DNA of 37,647 bases, taken from the NCBI RefSeq assembly GCF_002811245.1, contig NZ_NIVQ01000025.1, positions 1-37,647 of the forward strand, written 5' to 3'. A program made the position numbers and the translations under genes. This stretch comes from Vibrio salilacus (lineage in GTDB: Bacteria > Pseudomonadota > Gammaproteobacteria > Enterobacterales > Vibrionaceae). The notes beneath the pieces were generated by a model. That model saw only the letters and a list, made by a program, of their open reading frames with translations. It was not told the origin of the DNA and ran no database searches. Shown one piece after another: positions 1 through 9,462 of the stretch (its first letter is position 1; every line of letters starts with the position of its first letter).

Positions 1-56
1 ATGAATCGGAACGTTTGTATTGGGAAAGCTCTAAAACCGTGGCCAATTTTAGTTGA

Positions 57-1376
57 CCACTACAGACAAGCCTTTATGTCGCTATAGCACTTACCTTTTC
101 ATCAACCATTATTATTGTAAAACTACTCTCAGATAAGCGAGAAATTGACTCACTGCACGGTCAAATAGCTTTAGGCTTTCTCATTGTTCAAGATTTAGTA
201 GTAGTTATTGCTATGGTAGCCCTTTCTACGATAGGTATCGGCGCATCAGAGCAGAATCAAAATGCCTTAATCAACATCATTCTCTCAGCCATATTTGCAG
301 TGTCATTTGTGGCTTTTTTTGTACGCTACATTGCCACTCCTCTTGTGGGTAAGCTAGCCCAAACCCCTGAACTACTTCTTATTTTTGCAGTAACACAAAC
401 TGCACTGTTTGCTACTGTTGGCGAGATCATGGGACTGGGTAAAGAGGTAGGTGGTTTGTTAGCAGGTATATCATTAGCATCGACACCGTACAGAGAGACT
501 ATTTCTTCTCGGCTAGGGCCTTTGAGAGATTTTTTACTTCTGTTCTTCTTTGTCGCCTTAGGAGCACACCTTGATTTATCCTCTTTAGGCGACAATATCG
601 CCAATGCTGCCGTATTCTCTCTCTTCGTGCTGATTGGCAATCCACTAATTGTTTTGATTATTATGGGCTTACTCGGCTATAGAAAGCGCACTGGTTTTCT
701 TGCTGGATTGACTGTTGCTCAAATAAGCGAATTTTCACTGATTTTTATTGCCATGGGCGTATCAATTGGACACGTACAATCGCAAGCTTTAGGCTTAGTA
801 ACAATGGTCGGAATTGTGACTATTGCAGCCTCAACGTACATGATTACCTATTCTCATCATCTCTATGCTTTGTGCGAGCCTATCCTTGGCATTTTTGAAC
901 GGAAAATTCCCTCAAGAGAGAGCGTAACTCCAGATCAACATACGAACACATATTCGATTATTATCTTTGGCTTAGGGCGCTTTGGAACTGCACTCGGTAC
1001 CCGTTTAAAAAATAAAAATCAAAAAGTACTTGGTATCGACTTTAACCCTGACTCAGTAAAAAAATGGCAACAGCTAGGAATAGATTCCCACTATGGCGAT
1101 GCGACCGATGCCGAGTTCATTGCCGAGTTACCTATTCGCAATGCAGATTGGATTATTGCAACCTATCCCCCACACTTAACAGGGCTTAGCTATGAAGATG
1201 CTCGAGTCACTTTAATTCAGCTATGCCGCTCCTGCGGGTTTCAAGGTAAGCTCGCATTTACCTCTCATACATCTCAAGACACTCAATATTTAAAAGATGA
1301 GGGTGTTAATCTAGTGCTAGAACCTTTCCAAGACGCTTCAGACCGAAGTGTTGAAAAACTTTTAGAAAGACAATAG
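57..1376 (+). pseudogene. CPA2 (Kef-type) cation/proton antiporter with TrkA-N domain, 5'-truncated
   Basis: The reading frame encodes the central and C-terminal part of a monovalent cation:proton antiporter-2 protein. Directly after an in-frame TGA at 54-56 it reads PLQTSLYVAIALTFSSTIII, a hallmark Kef/CPA2 segment, then LHGQIALGFLIVQD. Several membrane helices follow, and a cytoplasmic nucleotide-binding TrkA-N (RCK) domain carries GLGRFG at about residue 253 counted from the ATG at 213. That ATG lies inside a transmembrane helix and has no ribosome binding site, so it is unlikely to be the native start. The 53 bases before the TGA, in the same frame, do not look like the expected hydrophobic N-terminal half, and the other two frames close quickly. 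The gene is therefore either a remnant or interrupted just at the window edge. A universal stress gene follows 9 bases downstream, which suggests a stress- or pH-linked transport unit. Family assignment is firm; whether a product is made is doubtful. Confidence 0.7.
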
Positions 1377-1385
1377 GGGGTTAAT

Positions 1386-2312
1386 ATGTCCATGTTTAAA
1401 CATATGTTGTTTATTTATAATGATGATAACGAACAAGAAACGAGTTTAGCCAATGCACTGCAATTAGCCTCACATTCACAAGCTAAATTAACCATCATTT
1501 ATGTACTCGAAAAAAATAATAGTGCACAAAATTTAGATGATATTGAACACAGTATTCTCTGTTTTAAACGAGACAAAATTGGAAAACTTTGTAATAAACT
1601 GCCATTTGTTATACCACCAACTGTTCTCCTTTCCGTTGGAAAGCTTTATCTTGAAGTGATCCGAACCATACTTGCAAGCGACATCGATCTTGTCATAAAA
1701 AAAGCCGACAATCCGCACTGGACAGACCGCTTGTTTGGTAGCAATGATATTCATTTGTTGCGAAAATGCCCATGCCCGCTGCTATTAATGAAGCCAAATG
1801 ATTCCATCCATTATAAAAATATTTTAGCGGCTGTCGATTTTGGCCTATTCGATAAAGAGAGTCACATTAATGAACAAATCTGTAGTTTAGCGTTCAATCT
1901 TTCCATTGCAGAGTTTGCTCAACTGCATATCGCCAATGCGTGGGAAATACCTTATGCTGGATTTGCAAGCGTATGGTTAGATTCCTCTACTAATGTTGAA
2001 AACAAAATGCAGCAAGAAGAAAAAGCTAACAGTTATTCTCAGATAAACAACATCCTTGATAAGTTAGAGATCACTTTCGGTGATACGTCGATTAATTATT
2101 TAAAACCCTTAGTACACCTACCAAAAGGAAATGCGGTAGAAGTGCTACCAAAATTAATCACCTCGTTGAACATAGATTTGGTCGTAATGGGTACCTTATC
2201 AAGAACTGGGATTAGCGGGATGTTGATAGGCAATACTTCTGAAGAGATCATTAACCAATTAAGCTGTTCTATTTTAGCCGTTAAGCCAGTAGGCTTCATT
2301 AGCCCTGTTTAA
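1386..2312 (+). CDS. Tandem-domain universal stress protein (UspA family)
   Basis: This 308-residue cytoplasmic protein has two UspA-type alpha/beta domains in a row, about residues 1-140 and 145-300, as in UspE-like proteins. The second domain ends with a stretch rich in Gly and Ser/Thr (VVMGTLSRTGISG followed by IGNTSEEI), which resembles the ATP-binding loop of ATP-binding Usp proteins, and then the usual CSILAVKP strand. The first domain has the parallel LLRKCPCPLLLMKP ending. The start codon follows a strong AGGGGG ribosome binding site, 9 bases after the antiporter stop, so the two are probably one transcript. Usp proteins beside antiporters often regulate or sense for them, but that role here is inference. 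No obvious terminator follows before the convergent acpS gene. Confidence 0.85.
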   Translation: MSMFKHMLFIYNDDNEQETSLANALQLASHSQAKLTIIYVLEKNNSAQNLDDIEHSILCFKRDKIGKLCNKLPFVIPPTVLLSVGKLYLEVIRTILASDIDLVIKKADNPHWTDRLFGSNDIHLLRKCPCPLLLMKPNDSIHYKNILAAVDFGLFDKESHINEQICSLAFNLSIAEFAQLHIANAWEIPYAGFASVWLDSSTNVENKMQQEEKANSYSQINNILDKLEITFGDTSINYLKPLVHLPKGNAVEVLPKLITSLNIDLVVMGTLSRTGISGMLIGNTSEEIINQLSCSILAVKPVGFISPV

Positions 2313-2391
2313 TATACACTTTGTCATTGCGGTTACTCCATTGTGGTTAACGTGAAACCGTATATTATGATTTGATTAGAAAGTTACCAAT

Positions 2392-2772
2392 CTACGACTC
2401 TAAAATTACCGTCGCGACCGCGTAGTGTTGTTCATCAGAGATAGAAAGATGGATGTGCGCCACCTGTTTTTTTTCAGCGATATCTAATGCTTTTCCGCGT
2501 AAACAGAGCACAGGTTTACCGTGCTCATCATTGCTAATTTCAAAGTCGTGGAAAGTAACGCCCAACGCAATCCCTGTTCCTAGTGCTTTTGACGCCGCCT
2601 CTTTGACAGCAAAGCGTTTAGCTAGAAAACGACCTTGCTGCTTTAACTTGGCAAATTTCGCTAACTCACTGTCGGTGAGAATGCGCCTTGCAAACGGTTC
2701 ACCACTGCGAGAGAGCGCTTTTTCTACACGCTCTATTTCAGCAATATCTGTCCCTAAGCCAACGATCGCCAT
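2392..2772 (-). CDS. acpS: Holo-[acyl-carrier-protein] synthase
   Basis: AcpS moves the 4'-phosphopantetheine arm of coenzyme A onto a serine of apo-ACP, which activates ACP for fatty acid synthesis. The 126-residue protein has the full family length. It opens with [15 protein letters not shown], including the magnesium-binding Asp9, and carries [16 protein letters not shown] with the second metal ligand Glu58. It is the last gene of the rnc-era-recO-pdxJ-acpS run and starts only 2 bases after the pdxJ stop codon, so it is almost certainly co-transcribed and translationally coupled. The pdxJ-acpS pairing is the same as in Escherichia coli. I see no clear terminator in the 79 bases between it and the convergent universal stress gene. 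Confidence 0.97.
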   Translation of the reverse strand: MAIVGLGTDIAEIERVEKALSRSGEPFARRILTDSELAKFAKLKQQGRFLAKRFAVKEAASKALGTGIALGVTFHDFEISNDEHGKPVLCLRGKALDIAEKKQVAHIHLSISDEQHYAVATVILES

Positions 2773-2774
2773 GC

Positions 2775-3506
2775 TTAACGACGCGCTTCAACCATAATGG
2801 CTTTCATGTCTGAGACCGCTTTTTCGAGACCATCAAACACAGCACGGCCAATGATAGAGTGGCCAATGTTGAGTTCATATATTTCTGCAATCGCGGCAAT
2901 AGGGGCCACGTTGTGGTAAGTCAAACCATGACCGGCGTTAACCGTAATGCCAAGATCGGCCGCATAACTCGCTCCTGCTGCAATTCGCTTCAATTCAGCT
3001 TGTTGCTCTTCTTCCGTTTCTGCATCAGCATAATGGCCAGTGTGTAACTCGATAAACGGCGCACCACAGGTTTTGGCAGCATCAATTTGTTCGCGATCAG
3101 CGTCAATGAACAAAGACACTTTGATACCCGCTTGAGTGAGCTTTTGTGTCGCAGATTTCACTTTTTCTAGATGACCTACAACATTCAAGCCACCTTCAGT
3201 AGTGAGCTCTTCACGCTTCTCTGGCACTAAACACACGTATTCAGGTTTAGTCTTTAGCGCGATCTCGACCATCTCATCGGTGACGGCCATTTCCAAGTTC
3301 ATTCGTGTTTGCAATGTTTCACGCAAAATTCTCACATCACGATCTTTGATATGACGTCGATCTTCACGCAGATGGATGGTAATGCCGTCCGCACCAGCAC
3401 GCTCCGCAATCTCGGCTGCATGCACAGGATCTGGGTACTTAGTGCCGCGTGCATTACGCAATGTCGCAATATGATCGATGTTGACACCTAGGTAAATTGA
3501 GCTCAT
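2775..3506 (-). CDS. pdxJ: Pyridoxine 5'-phosphate synthase
   Basis: PdxJ condenses 1-deoxy-D-xylulose 5-phosphate with 3-amino-2-oxopropyl phosphate to form pyridoxine 5'-phosphate, the last step of de novo vitamin B6 synthesis. The 243-residue product matches the family length and is a single TIM barrel. It begins with [20 protein letters not shown] and contains [16 protein letters not shown], the FIDAD-type strand, ELHTGHYA and the phosphate-binding [10 protein letters not shown], all typical of PdxJ. Its ATG overlaps the TGA of recO in an ATGA junction, so recO, pdxJ and acpS form a tightly coupled set. Confidence 0.97.
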   Translation of the reverse strand: MSSIYLGVNIDHIATLRNARGTKYPDPVHAAEIAERAGADGITIHLREDRRHIKDRDVRILRETLQTRMNLEMAVTDEMVEIALKTKPEYVCLVPEKREELTTEGGLNVVGHLEKVKSATQKLTQAGIKVSLFIDADREQIDAAKTCGAPFIELHTGHYADAETEEEQQAELKRIAAGASYAADLGITVNAGHGLTYHNVAPIAAIAEIYELNIGHSIIGRAVFDGLEKAVSDMKAIMVEARR

Positions 3507-4225
3507 TTTCCAATACTCCGTTTAGGAACTATAGCTTGAAAGAGTTCCCTGCTTTTTAATGGTTTGCCGCCAAGATACGGCTTTAAGGCTATACGTGTAA
3601 AGCGTTTTGCCGCTTTCAGTTGTTCTTTTGTGGTAAAACGACGCTCACTGATCGCGATCAGTTCGTCACCAGCAAACGTTAAATGGTCATGACGTACCGA
3701 GGCGATAAATCCTTTTTGCTCACGGTAGCGATAGGTCATTGTCGGCTCTATCGGTTCGCCGCTTCCTGCACAGTTCAAAAAATCAACGCCATAGCCTAAT
3801 GCGCTGAGCATCGCCAGTTCAAAGCGGCGTAAAGCCGGTTCAGGATTGTCACACTGAGCAAGCTCCGTCAACGCATGTAGGTAATCATGAAACAGTGCCG
3901 GCATCGGCACTTCTGCCATTAATACTCGACCAATCAGTTCATTGACGTACATGGCGGAATAAAGATTAATGCCAAAAAGAGGCAAGCCTAAACTAATGGG
4001 TTCAGCTTGACGCAAGGTCTTCATCGACCCATTGCCCGACCACTTCAGTAGCAGCGGCGTAAAAGGCTGCAGTGCGCCTTTTAAGTTTGAGCGTTTACTG
4101 CGAGCCCCTTTCGACATCAAGGTCACGCGGCCAAACTCCTCGCTAAACACATCGAGGATCAAGCTTGATTCACTATAGGGGCGTCGATGCAGGACAAAAC
4201 AGCGCTGTAGACCTTCTGAAGACAT
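3503..4225 (-). CDS. recO: DNA repair protein RecO
   Basis: RecO anneals single strands and, with RecR, loads RecA onto SSB-coated gaps in the RecF recombination pathway. The 240-residue protein has the expected length. Its N-terminal OB fold ([29 protein letters not shown], read over residues 5-34) is typical, as are the [10 protein letters not shown] segment and the helical C-terminal domain. It follows era, as in E. coli, but a strong terminator-like hairpin lies in the 82-base era-recO gap and ends about 15 bases before the recO ribosome binding site (AAGG). Its own stop overlaps the pdxJ start by four bases. Confidence 0.96.
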   Translation of the reverse strand: MSSEGLQRCFVLHRRPYSESSLILDVFSEEFGRVTLMSKGARSKRSNLKGALQPFTPLLLKWSGNGSMKTLRQAEPISLGLPLFGINLYSAMYVNELIGRVLMAEVPMPALFHDYLHALTELAQCDNPEPALRRFELAMLSALGYGVDFLNCAGSGEPIEPTMTYRYREQKGFIASVRHDHLTFAGDELIAISERRFTTKEQLKAAKRFTRIALKPYLGGKPLKSRELFQAIVPKRSIGK

Positions 4226-4240
4226 AGTACCTTCTAATCT

Positions 4241-4268
4241 AAAAAAGGAGCCAAACGGCTCCTTTTAA
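4241..4268 (-). terminator. Intrinsic terminator or attenuator between era and recO
   Basis: A perfect stem (AAAAGGAGCC / GGCTCCTTTT) with a four-base loop is followed on the minus strand by an uninterrupted run of six T. It sits between the era stop codon and the recO start, inside what is otherwise a same-direction gene run. The mirror-image A/T tracts would also let it work on the plus strand. Leaky termination here would lower recO-pdxJ-acpS relative to rnc-era. Confidence 0.7.
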
Positions 4269-4307
4269 CTTTCACTATGGGAGCGAAGCGCGATCGCCTC
4301 AGACTCG

Positions 4308-5285
4308 TTATAGATCGTCAATATAACCTAATGAACGCAGTGCTCGCTCGTCATCCGCCCAGCCAGACTTCACTTTGACCCAAGTTTCTAGATAAACTTT
4401 ACGGCCAAACAACTCTTCCATATCTAGACGTGCTTCACGACCAATCGTTTTGATCTTTTCGCCAGCTTTACCAATCACCATTTTCTTCTGGCCACTTCGC
4501 TCAACCAGAATCAATGCATTAATATGGAAGCCATCGGTATCGGGGTTGTAATCGAAACGCTCGATCTCAACGGTAACAGAATAAGGCAACTCTTCTCCTG
4601 TGAAGCGCATCAGCTTTTCACGCACGATCTCAGAAGCCATAAAACGCTGAGAGCGGTCAGTCACGTATTCTTCTGGAAAGTGATGCGTCGCTTTAGGTAG
4701 ATGCTCGCGCACATGCTTACGCAGTACGTCGATGTTCTTGCCCTGCTTAGCCGAGATAGGCACCACATCGACAAAATCCATTCTTTGCGACATCTCCATC
4801 ATGTGTTGCATCACTTCATTACGGTCTTGCACGTGATCAACTTTATTAACACACAACACCACTGGGAAGTTGGCTTTCTTGAGCTTGTTTAAAACCATTT
4901 CATCGTCGTTGGTCCAATGGGTACCATCAACCAAGAAAAACACCAAGTTAACATCACTCAGCGAGGAGTTTGCCGCACGGTTCATCAAGCGGTTGATCGC
5001 ACGCTTCTCTTCAATATGCAGCCCAGGCGTATCAACGTAAATCGCTTGGTAATCACCATCGGTCTCGACTCCCATAATACGGTGACGAGTCGTCTGAGGC
5101 TTACGAGACGTGATCGAGATCTTTTGCCCAAGAATACGGTTGAGTAGCGTCGATTTACCGACATTAGGACGACCAACGATCGCCACAAAACCACAATGTT
5201 GGTTTTCTGGTGAGCTAGTAGGCGCGTCACTCGATGAGAAAAACTCATCGATGTCAAATTCGTTGTTGTCTGTTGAATCAGTCAT
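4308..5285 (-). CDS. era: GTPase Era, ribosome assembly factor
   Basis: Era is an essential GTPase that binds the 3' end of 16S rRNA and helps mature the 30S subunit at the membrane surface. The G1 P-loop GRPNVGKS lies at residues 38-45, G3 reads DTPGLH, and G4 reads NKVD. A C-terminal KH domain carries [21 protein letters not shown]. The protein has 325 residues, roughly 25 more than E. coli Era. The excess is an acidic, Ser-rich tail before the GTPase domain (residues 2-30), which does not look like any folded domain. The start overlaps the rnc stop by eight bases, so the two are coupled as in other gammaproteobacteria. Confidence 0.97.
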   Translation of the reverse strand: MTDSTDNNEFDIDEFFSSSDAPTSSPENQHCGFVAIVGRPNVGKSTLLNRILGQKISITSRKPQTTRHRIMGVETDGDYQAIYVDTPGLHIEEKRAINRLMNRAANSSLSDVNLVFFLVDGTHWTNDDEMVLNKLKKANFPVVLCVNKVDHVQDRNEVMQHMMEMSQRMDFVDVVPISAKQGKNIDVLRKHVREHLPKATHHFPEEYVTDRSQRFMASEIVREKLMRFTGEELPYSVTVEIERFDYNPDTDGFHINALILVERSGQKKMVIGKAGEKIKTIGREARLDMEELFGRKVYLETWVKVKSGWADDERALRSLGYIDDL

Positions 5286-5955
5286 TGGTCAATTGCTCTA
5301 ATGCTATTTCTGCAGCCGCTTGTTCTGCCTTGCGGCGACTGGTGCCTTTACCAATAACAGGTTGTCCAATACCTGCTACATCACACGAAACCGTAAACTC
5401 TTGGTTATGTGCTTCACCTTTAATATTAGTCACTGTGTAAGCAGGAAGCGGCTTTCTTCGCCCCTGCAAACACTCTTGTAGGCGAGTTTTTGGATCTTTT
5501 TGCGAAACACCTGGCTTGATCGCATCAAGGCGGGTCTTGTACCAGCTCAGAATAATGCCACGCACTACTTCAATATCACTATCTAAGTAGATACCACCAA
5601 TGATCGCTTCCACAGCATCAGCAAGGATTGAATCACGACGGAAACCGCCGCTCTTTAATTCACCTGGACCTAATTTTAAGTGATCTCCTAGCTCGAACTC
5701 TCGACCTAGTTCCGCGAGCGTATTGCCACGAACTAAAGTGGCGCGCATGCGGCTCATGTCTCCTTCATTGGCTTTCGGGAAACGGTGATAAAGATCATCA
5801 GCAACGACAAAACTTAAAATTGAATCGCCCAGAAACTCAAGACGCTCATTATGTTTTCCATTAGCGCTACGATGGGTCAGCGCTAAACTGATAAGCTCAG
5901 CATCATTAAATTGATAGCCGAGCTTTTTCTCTAGTTTTGCAATAGGAGAATTCAT
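5278..5955 (-). CDS. rnc: Ribonuclease III
   Basis: RNase III cuts double-stranded RNA and processes the rRNA precursor, its own mRNA and many regulatory duplexes. The 225-residue protein has an endonuclease domain with the signature [12 protein letters not shown], including Glu40 and Asp44. A second acidic pair lies in [13 protein letters not shown] (Asp113, Glu116). A double-stranded RNA-binding domain spans about residues 153-222 and ends [18 protein letters not shown]. It lies 18 bases after lepB and overlaps era. The lepA-lepB-rnc-era order is the classical one. Confidence 0.97.
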   Translation of the reverse strand: MNSPIAKLEKKLGYQFNDAELISLALTHRSANGKHNERLEFLGDSILSFVVADDLYHRFPKANEGDMSRMRATLVRGNTLAELGREFELGDHLKLGPGELKSGGFRRDSILADAVEAIIGGIYLDSDIEVVRGIILSWYKTRLDAIKPGVSQKDPKTRLQECLQGRRKPLPAYTVTNIKGEAHNQEFTVSCDVAGIGQPVIGKGTSRRKAEQAAAEIALEQLTND

Positions 5956-5973
5956 GCTCTCTCAATAATTTGT

Positions 5974-6870
5974 TTAGTTAATACCACCGATGCGGTTAAA
6001 ACGCACACCAGTTGGGATCCAAGACGGTAACACGCTATCGTCACCACGTTCAAACTCAAAGCTTATCCAAATACCAACCGCTTTACCGACAAGGTTAGCT
6101 TCTGGAACAAAACCCCAGTAACGGCTATCAGCACTGTTGTCACGGTTATCACCCATCACAAAGTACTGTCCTTGAGGAACGACCCACTCATTGACACCAT
6201 TGCGCGGTTGATACAACTCAACGCGATCACGGCGCAGTGGGTTGACCAAAATTTGGTGGCCAACGTCACCCAATTTTTCATCCAACTGAATCAGTGGAAT
6301 GCCGTTTTGGATAAATGGACTCTCTTCAACATTCGACAGTTTCACGTCGCTACAGCGACTCTCGCCAGCGGATTGAATACAGATTTCTTTCTTACTGTTG
6401 TAACGAACCGTGTCGCCCGGTAAACCGACAACGCGCTTAATATAATCAATATTAGGTTGAGGGGGGTATTTAAACACCACCACATCGCCACGTTCAGGTT
6501 TGCCAGTTTCAACCAGTTGAGTTCGCCATACCGGATCTTTCAATCCGTAAGCGTACTTTTCCACCAAGATAAAGTCACCGACAAGCAAAGTTGGCATCAT
6601 AGAACCCGATGGAATCTGGAACGGTTCATAGATAAAAGAGCGCAATACCAGTACTGCGGCAATCACAGGGAAAATAGACACACTATTTTCAATCCACCAC
6701 GGCTGTGTTTTTACTTTATTGAGTGTCGCGGCATCGAGACCATGCGTCTGTGCTTCCACTTCGGCAAGCTTAGCCTGACGCTTTTTCGCAAAGACTAACT
6801 TCTCGAGCACCCACACGATACCCGTAACCAAAGTTACGATAACGAGGATCAGTGAAAATGTATTCGCCAT
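5974..6870 (-). CDS. lepB: Signal peptidase I
   Basis: LepB removes signal peptides from secreted proteins at the periplasmic face of the inner membrane. The 298-residue protein has two N-terminal membrane segments (about residues 4-27 and 62-80). The catalytic serine lies in PSGSMMPTL (Ser90) and the general-base lysine in DYIKRVVGLPGD (Lys145). The conserved GDNRDNSADSRYWGFVP box is also present. These positions match E. coli LepB almost residue for residue. It is preceded by lepA, but the 202-base gap between them is largely filled by an ERIC repeat. Confidence 0.97.
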   Translation of the reverse strand: MANTFSLILVIVTLVTGIVWVLEKLVFAKKRQAKLAEVEAQTHGLDAATLNKVKTQPWWIENSVSIFPVIAAVLVLRSFIYEPFQIPSGSMMPTLLVGDFILVEKYAYGLKDPVWRTQLVETGKPERGDVVVFKYPPQPNIDYIKRVVGLPGDTVRYNSKKEICIQSAGESRCSDVKLSNVEESPFIQNGIPLIQLDEKLGDVGHQILVNPLRRDRVELYQPRNGVNEWVVPQGQYFVMGDNRDNSADSRYWGFVPEANLVGKAVGIWISFEFERGDDSVLPSWIPTGVRFNRIGGIN

Positions 6871-6950
6871 TGACTTCCCTTATCTCAAAAATACGAAAGT
6901 GAAAGAGCCGAAACCCTTCCACTTGCTAATAAAACTTGCTTAGAGCAATC

Positions 6951-7072
6951 CCTTAAATAGTTGGTGTTACAGCTAGGCGGCAAGCAAACTCAGCCCTATG
7001 AGCATAGAGGATCTATGTTATTAAGGTGAGTTTGCGCTGGCAACAACGCTGTAGTGCCAAATATGACAGGGA
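6951..7072. repeat. ERIC (enterobacterial repetitive intergenic consensus) element
   Basis: About 122 bases match the ERIC consensus by eye along their whole length. They open with CCTTAAATAG, continue through GGCGGCAAGC and a central palindrome, reach GGTGAG and GCGC-GCAAC blocks, and end with AAATATGACAGGG. The arms GCAAACTCA (from 6982) and TGAGTTTGC fold back on each other around an inner CATAGAGGATCTATG hairpin. The element ends immediately next to the lepA stop codon and lies in the lepA-lepB spacer, so it would be transcribed as a long hairpin. The ERIC call is from memory of the consensus. Confidence 0.8.
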
Positions 7073-8866
7073 TTAATCTTTTCCTACGTGAAGAATAGCT
7101 AAAAACGCTTCTTGCGGCAGTTCGACGTTACCGATCTGCTTCATACGTTTCTTACCTTCTTTCTGCTTCTTTAATAACTTTTTCTTACGGCTCACGTCAC
7201 CACCGTAACACTTCGCGATAACGTTCTTACGTAACTGTTTTACCGTCGAACGTGCGATGATGTGGTTACCAATCGCAGCCTGAATTGCGATATCAAACAT
7301 CTGGCGAGGGATGAATTCTTTCATCTTCTCAACCAACTGACGTCCGCGTGTTTGTGAATGACCTTTATGCGTAATCAGTGCTAAAGCATCCACTTTATCG
7401 CCGTTAAGCAGTACATCAACACGCACCATGTCTGACGCTTCGAAGCGCTGGAAGTTGTAATCAAGCGAGGCATAACCGCGTGATGTCGACTTCAAACGGT
7501 CAAAGAAATCAAGTACCACTTCAGCCATAGGAATATCGTAGGTGACGGCGACCTGATTGCCGTGATAGACCATATCAACCTGAGTACCACGCTTTTCAAC
7601 ACACAAAGTGATGACGTTACCTAAGTAATCGGCAGGAACTAAGATATTACAACGTGCGATCGGCTCGCGGATTTCTTCGATATCGTTTACCGCTGGCAGT
7701 TTTGCCGGACTATCAACATAAAGCAATGTTCCGTCAGTTTGTACCACTTCGTACACTACGGTTGGCGCGGTAGTGATCAGGTCGAGATCGTATTCACGCT
7801 CTAGACGTTCTTGAATGATTTCCATGTGCAACATGCCAAGGAAACCACAACGGAAACCAAAGCCTAGTGCCGCAGAGTTTTCTGGTTCATAGAACAGTGA
7901 CGCATCGTTAAGGCTGAGCTTACCCAACGCATCACGGAAGTTTTCATAATCGTCAGATGATACTGGGAACAAGCCAGCGTATACCTGAGGTTTTACTTTT
8001 TTAAAACCTGGTAGCGCCTTATCACAACCATTTTTCGCCAACGTCAGCGTATCACCCACTGGTGCGCCGAGAATATCTTTAATGCCGCACACTACCCAGC
8101 CAACTTCACCGGTATTGAGGCCATCCGTATCAACGCGCTTAGGCGTAAAGATACCAATTCGATCCACACCCCAGGTTTGGCCAGTGCTCATCACTTTAAT
8201 TTTGTCGTTTTTCTTCAGTACACCATTTTTGATACGTACTAAAGACACCACACCGAGGTAGTTATCAAACCAAGAGTCGATGATCAGCGCTTGCAGTGGT
8301 GCATTAGGATCACCTTCTGGTGCTGGAATCGCAGAAACGATATTTTCAAGTACATCGTCAACACCGATACCGGTTTTAGCACTACAACGAGTCGCTTCCA
8401 TCGCGTCAATACCGACGATCTCTTCGATCTCTTCTGCTACGCGTTCTGGATCAGCGGCAGGAAGATCAATCTTGTTTAAGATTGGCACAACTTCAAGATC
8501 CATTTCAATCGCGGTATAACAGTTGGCTAGGGTTTGCGCTTCCACGCCTTGACCGGCATCGACCACCAACAGCGCACCTTCACAAGCGGCTAACGAACGA
8601 GACACTTCATATGCGAAGTCAACGTGTCCTGGGGTGTCGATAAAGTTTAATTGATAGGTTTCACCATCTTTAGCGGTGTAGTTCAGTGTCACACTCTGAG
8701 ATTTAATGGTGATACCACGTTCACGCTCTAGATCCATGGAGTCTAGAACCTGCGAGGCCATTTCACGTTCGCTTAATCCACCACATACTTGGATCAAACG
8801 GTCTGATAGGGTCGACTTACCATGGTCGATGTGGGCGATAATCGAAAAGTTACGAATGTGCTTCAT
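7073..8866 (-). CDS. lepA: Elongation factor 4 (LepA) GTPase
   Basis: LepA is a ribosome-binding translational GTPase, proposed to act in back-translocation and in 30S subunit biogenesis. The 597-residue length fits. The P-loop AHIDHGKS lies at residues 11-18, switch II reads DTPGHVDF, and the G4 box reads NKIDLP. The EF-G-like domains II, III and V follow, and then the LepA-specific C-terminal domain with [21 protein letters not shown]. It precedes lepB as in most bacteria. It lies 125 bases downstream of rseC, close enough that read-through from the sigma-E operon is plausible, but I find no convincing promoter or terminator in that gap. Confidence 0.97.
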   Translation of the reverse strand: MKHIRNFSIIAHIDHGKSTLSDRLIQVCGGLSEREMASQVLDSMDLERERGITIKSQSVTLNYTAKDGETYQLNFIDTPGHVDFAYEVSRSLAACEGALLVVDAGQGVEAQTLANCYTAIEMDLEVVPILNKIDLPAADPERVAEEIEEIVGIDAMEATRCSAKTGIGVDDVLENIVSAIPAPEGDPNAPLQALIIDSWFDNYLGVVSLVRIKNGVLKKNDKIKVMSTGQTWGVDRIGIFTPKRVDTDGLNTGEVGWVVCGIKDILGAPVGDTLTLAKNGCDKALPGFKKVKPQVYAGLFPVSSDDYENFRDALGKLSLNDASLFYEPENSAALGFGFRCGFLGMLHMEIIQERLEREYDLDLITTAPTVVYEVVQTDGTLLYVDSPAKLPAVNDIEEIREPIARCNILVPADYLGNVITLCVEKRGTQVDMVYHGNQVAVTYDIPMAEVVLDFFDRLKSTSRGYASLDYNFQRFEASDMVRVDVLLNGDKVDALALITHKGHSQTRGRQLVEKMKEFIPRQMFDIAIQAAIGNHIIARSTVKQLRKNVIAKCYGGDVSRKKKLLKKQKEGKKRMKQIGNVELPQEAFLAILHVGKD

Positions 8867-8991
8867 GATTTGGTGTGACTAAACTCTTTTAAATAGGGAC
8901 AAGAAAGCCGTTCTACTACCAATCAATTTGGTCTTAGCGGCGGCATTTCAATCAAGTTGGCCGATTCTACCCAATTTCTAGCCGCTTCGCA

Positions 8992-9462
8992 CTAGCTAAT
9001 TGGTTCGCCCAATACCCTTAATAATATGACTTGCTGCGATGAGCGCTGTTCTAATTGGTAAGACAATCTTTTCGCAACAGCAATACCGCCGACCGTCGCG
9101 AGGGCTGAAACACCGATGACTAAGCCTTCGCCCACCCCCAGTAACGGAGCTAACCACCACTGGGTGAAAAACGCACCTAGGATCATAGCAAACAGCGGCA
9201 GCAGATAGACCAGCGCAGCAGATTGTAACAAACTCTTTTCTGGTAAGCCTATCTCGACCACTTGGCCGGGCTTGACCGCTTTGTCAGTAATAAGCTGCCA
9301 ATGGAGAGATTTATTGCCTACCGCTTTCGAGACGATGCCTGTACCGCAACTTTTTTGTGACGAACAACTACTGCAACTGGTTTGTTGTTCGCAGCTTAAC
9401 TCAACCTCAAACCCTTGTGTTTGAGGTTTAACTTTAGCGACCGTTGCCAGTGCCGTCATCAT
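8992..9462 (-). CDS. rseC: RseC/MucC family protein (SoxR-reducing system component)
   Basis: RseC is a small inner-membrane protein encoded with the sigma-E regulators. It is a weak positive modulator of sigma-E, and with RsxABCDGE it helps reduce SoxR. The 156-residue product has an N-terminal Cys cluster (CEQQTSCSSCSSQKSCGTG, about residues 24-42) that fits a redox or iron-sulfur site. Two adjacent membrane helices lie at about residues 80-100 and 108-128, as in the E. coli protein. Its start overlaps the rseB stop by four bases. The family call is strong from cysteine pattern, topology and position; biochemical function is less settled. Confidence 0.93.
   Translation of the reverse strand: MMTALATVAKVKPQTQGFEVELSCEQQTSCSSCSSQKSCGTGIVSKAVGNKSLHWQLITDKAVKPGQVVEIGLPEKSLLQSAALVYLLPLFAMILGAFFTQWWLAPLLGVGEGLVIGVSALATVGGIAVAKRLSYQLEQRSSQQVILLRVLGEPIS

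Noticed and set aside
2310..2367. TAATATAC and GTATATTA inverted repeat between the universal stress gene and acpS
   Set aside because: The arms are only eight A/T-rich pairs with a 42-base loop and no T-run, so it is too weak to call a terminator.
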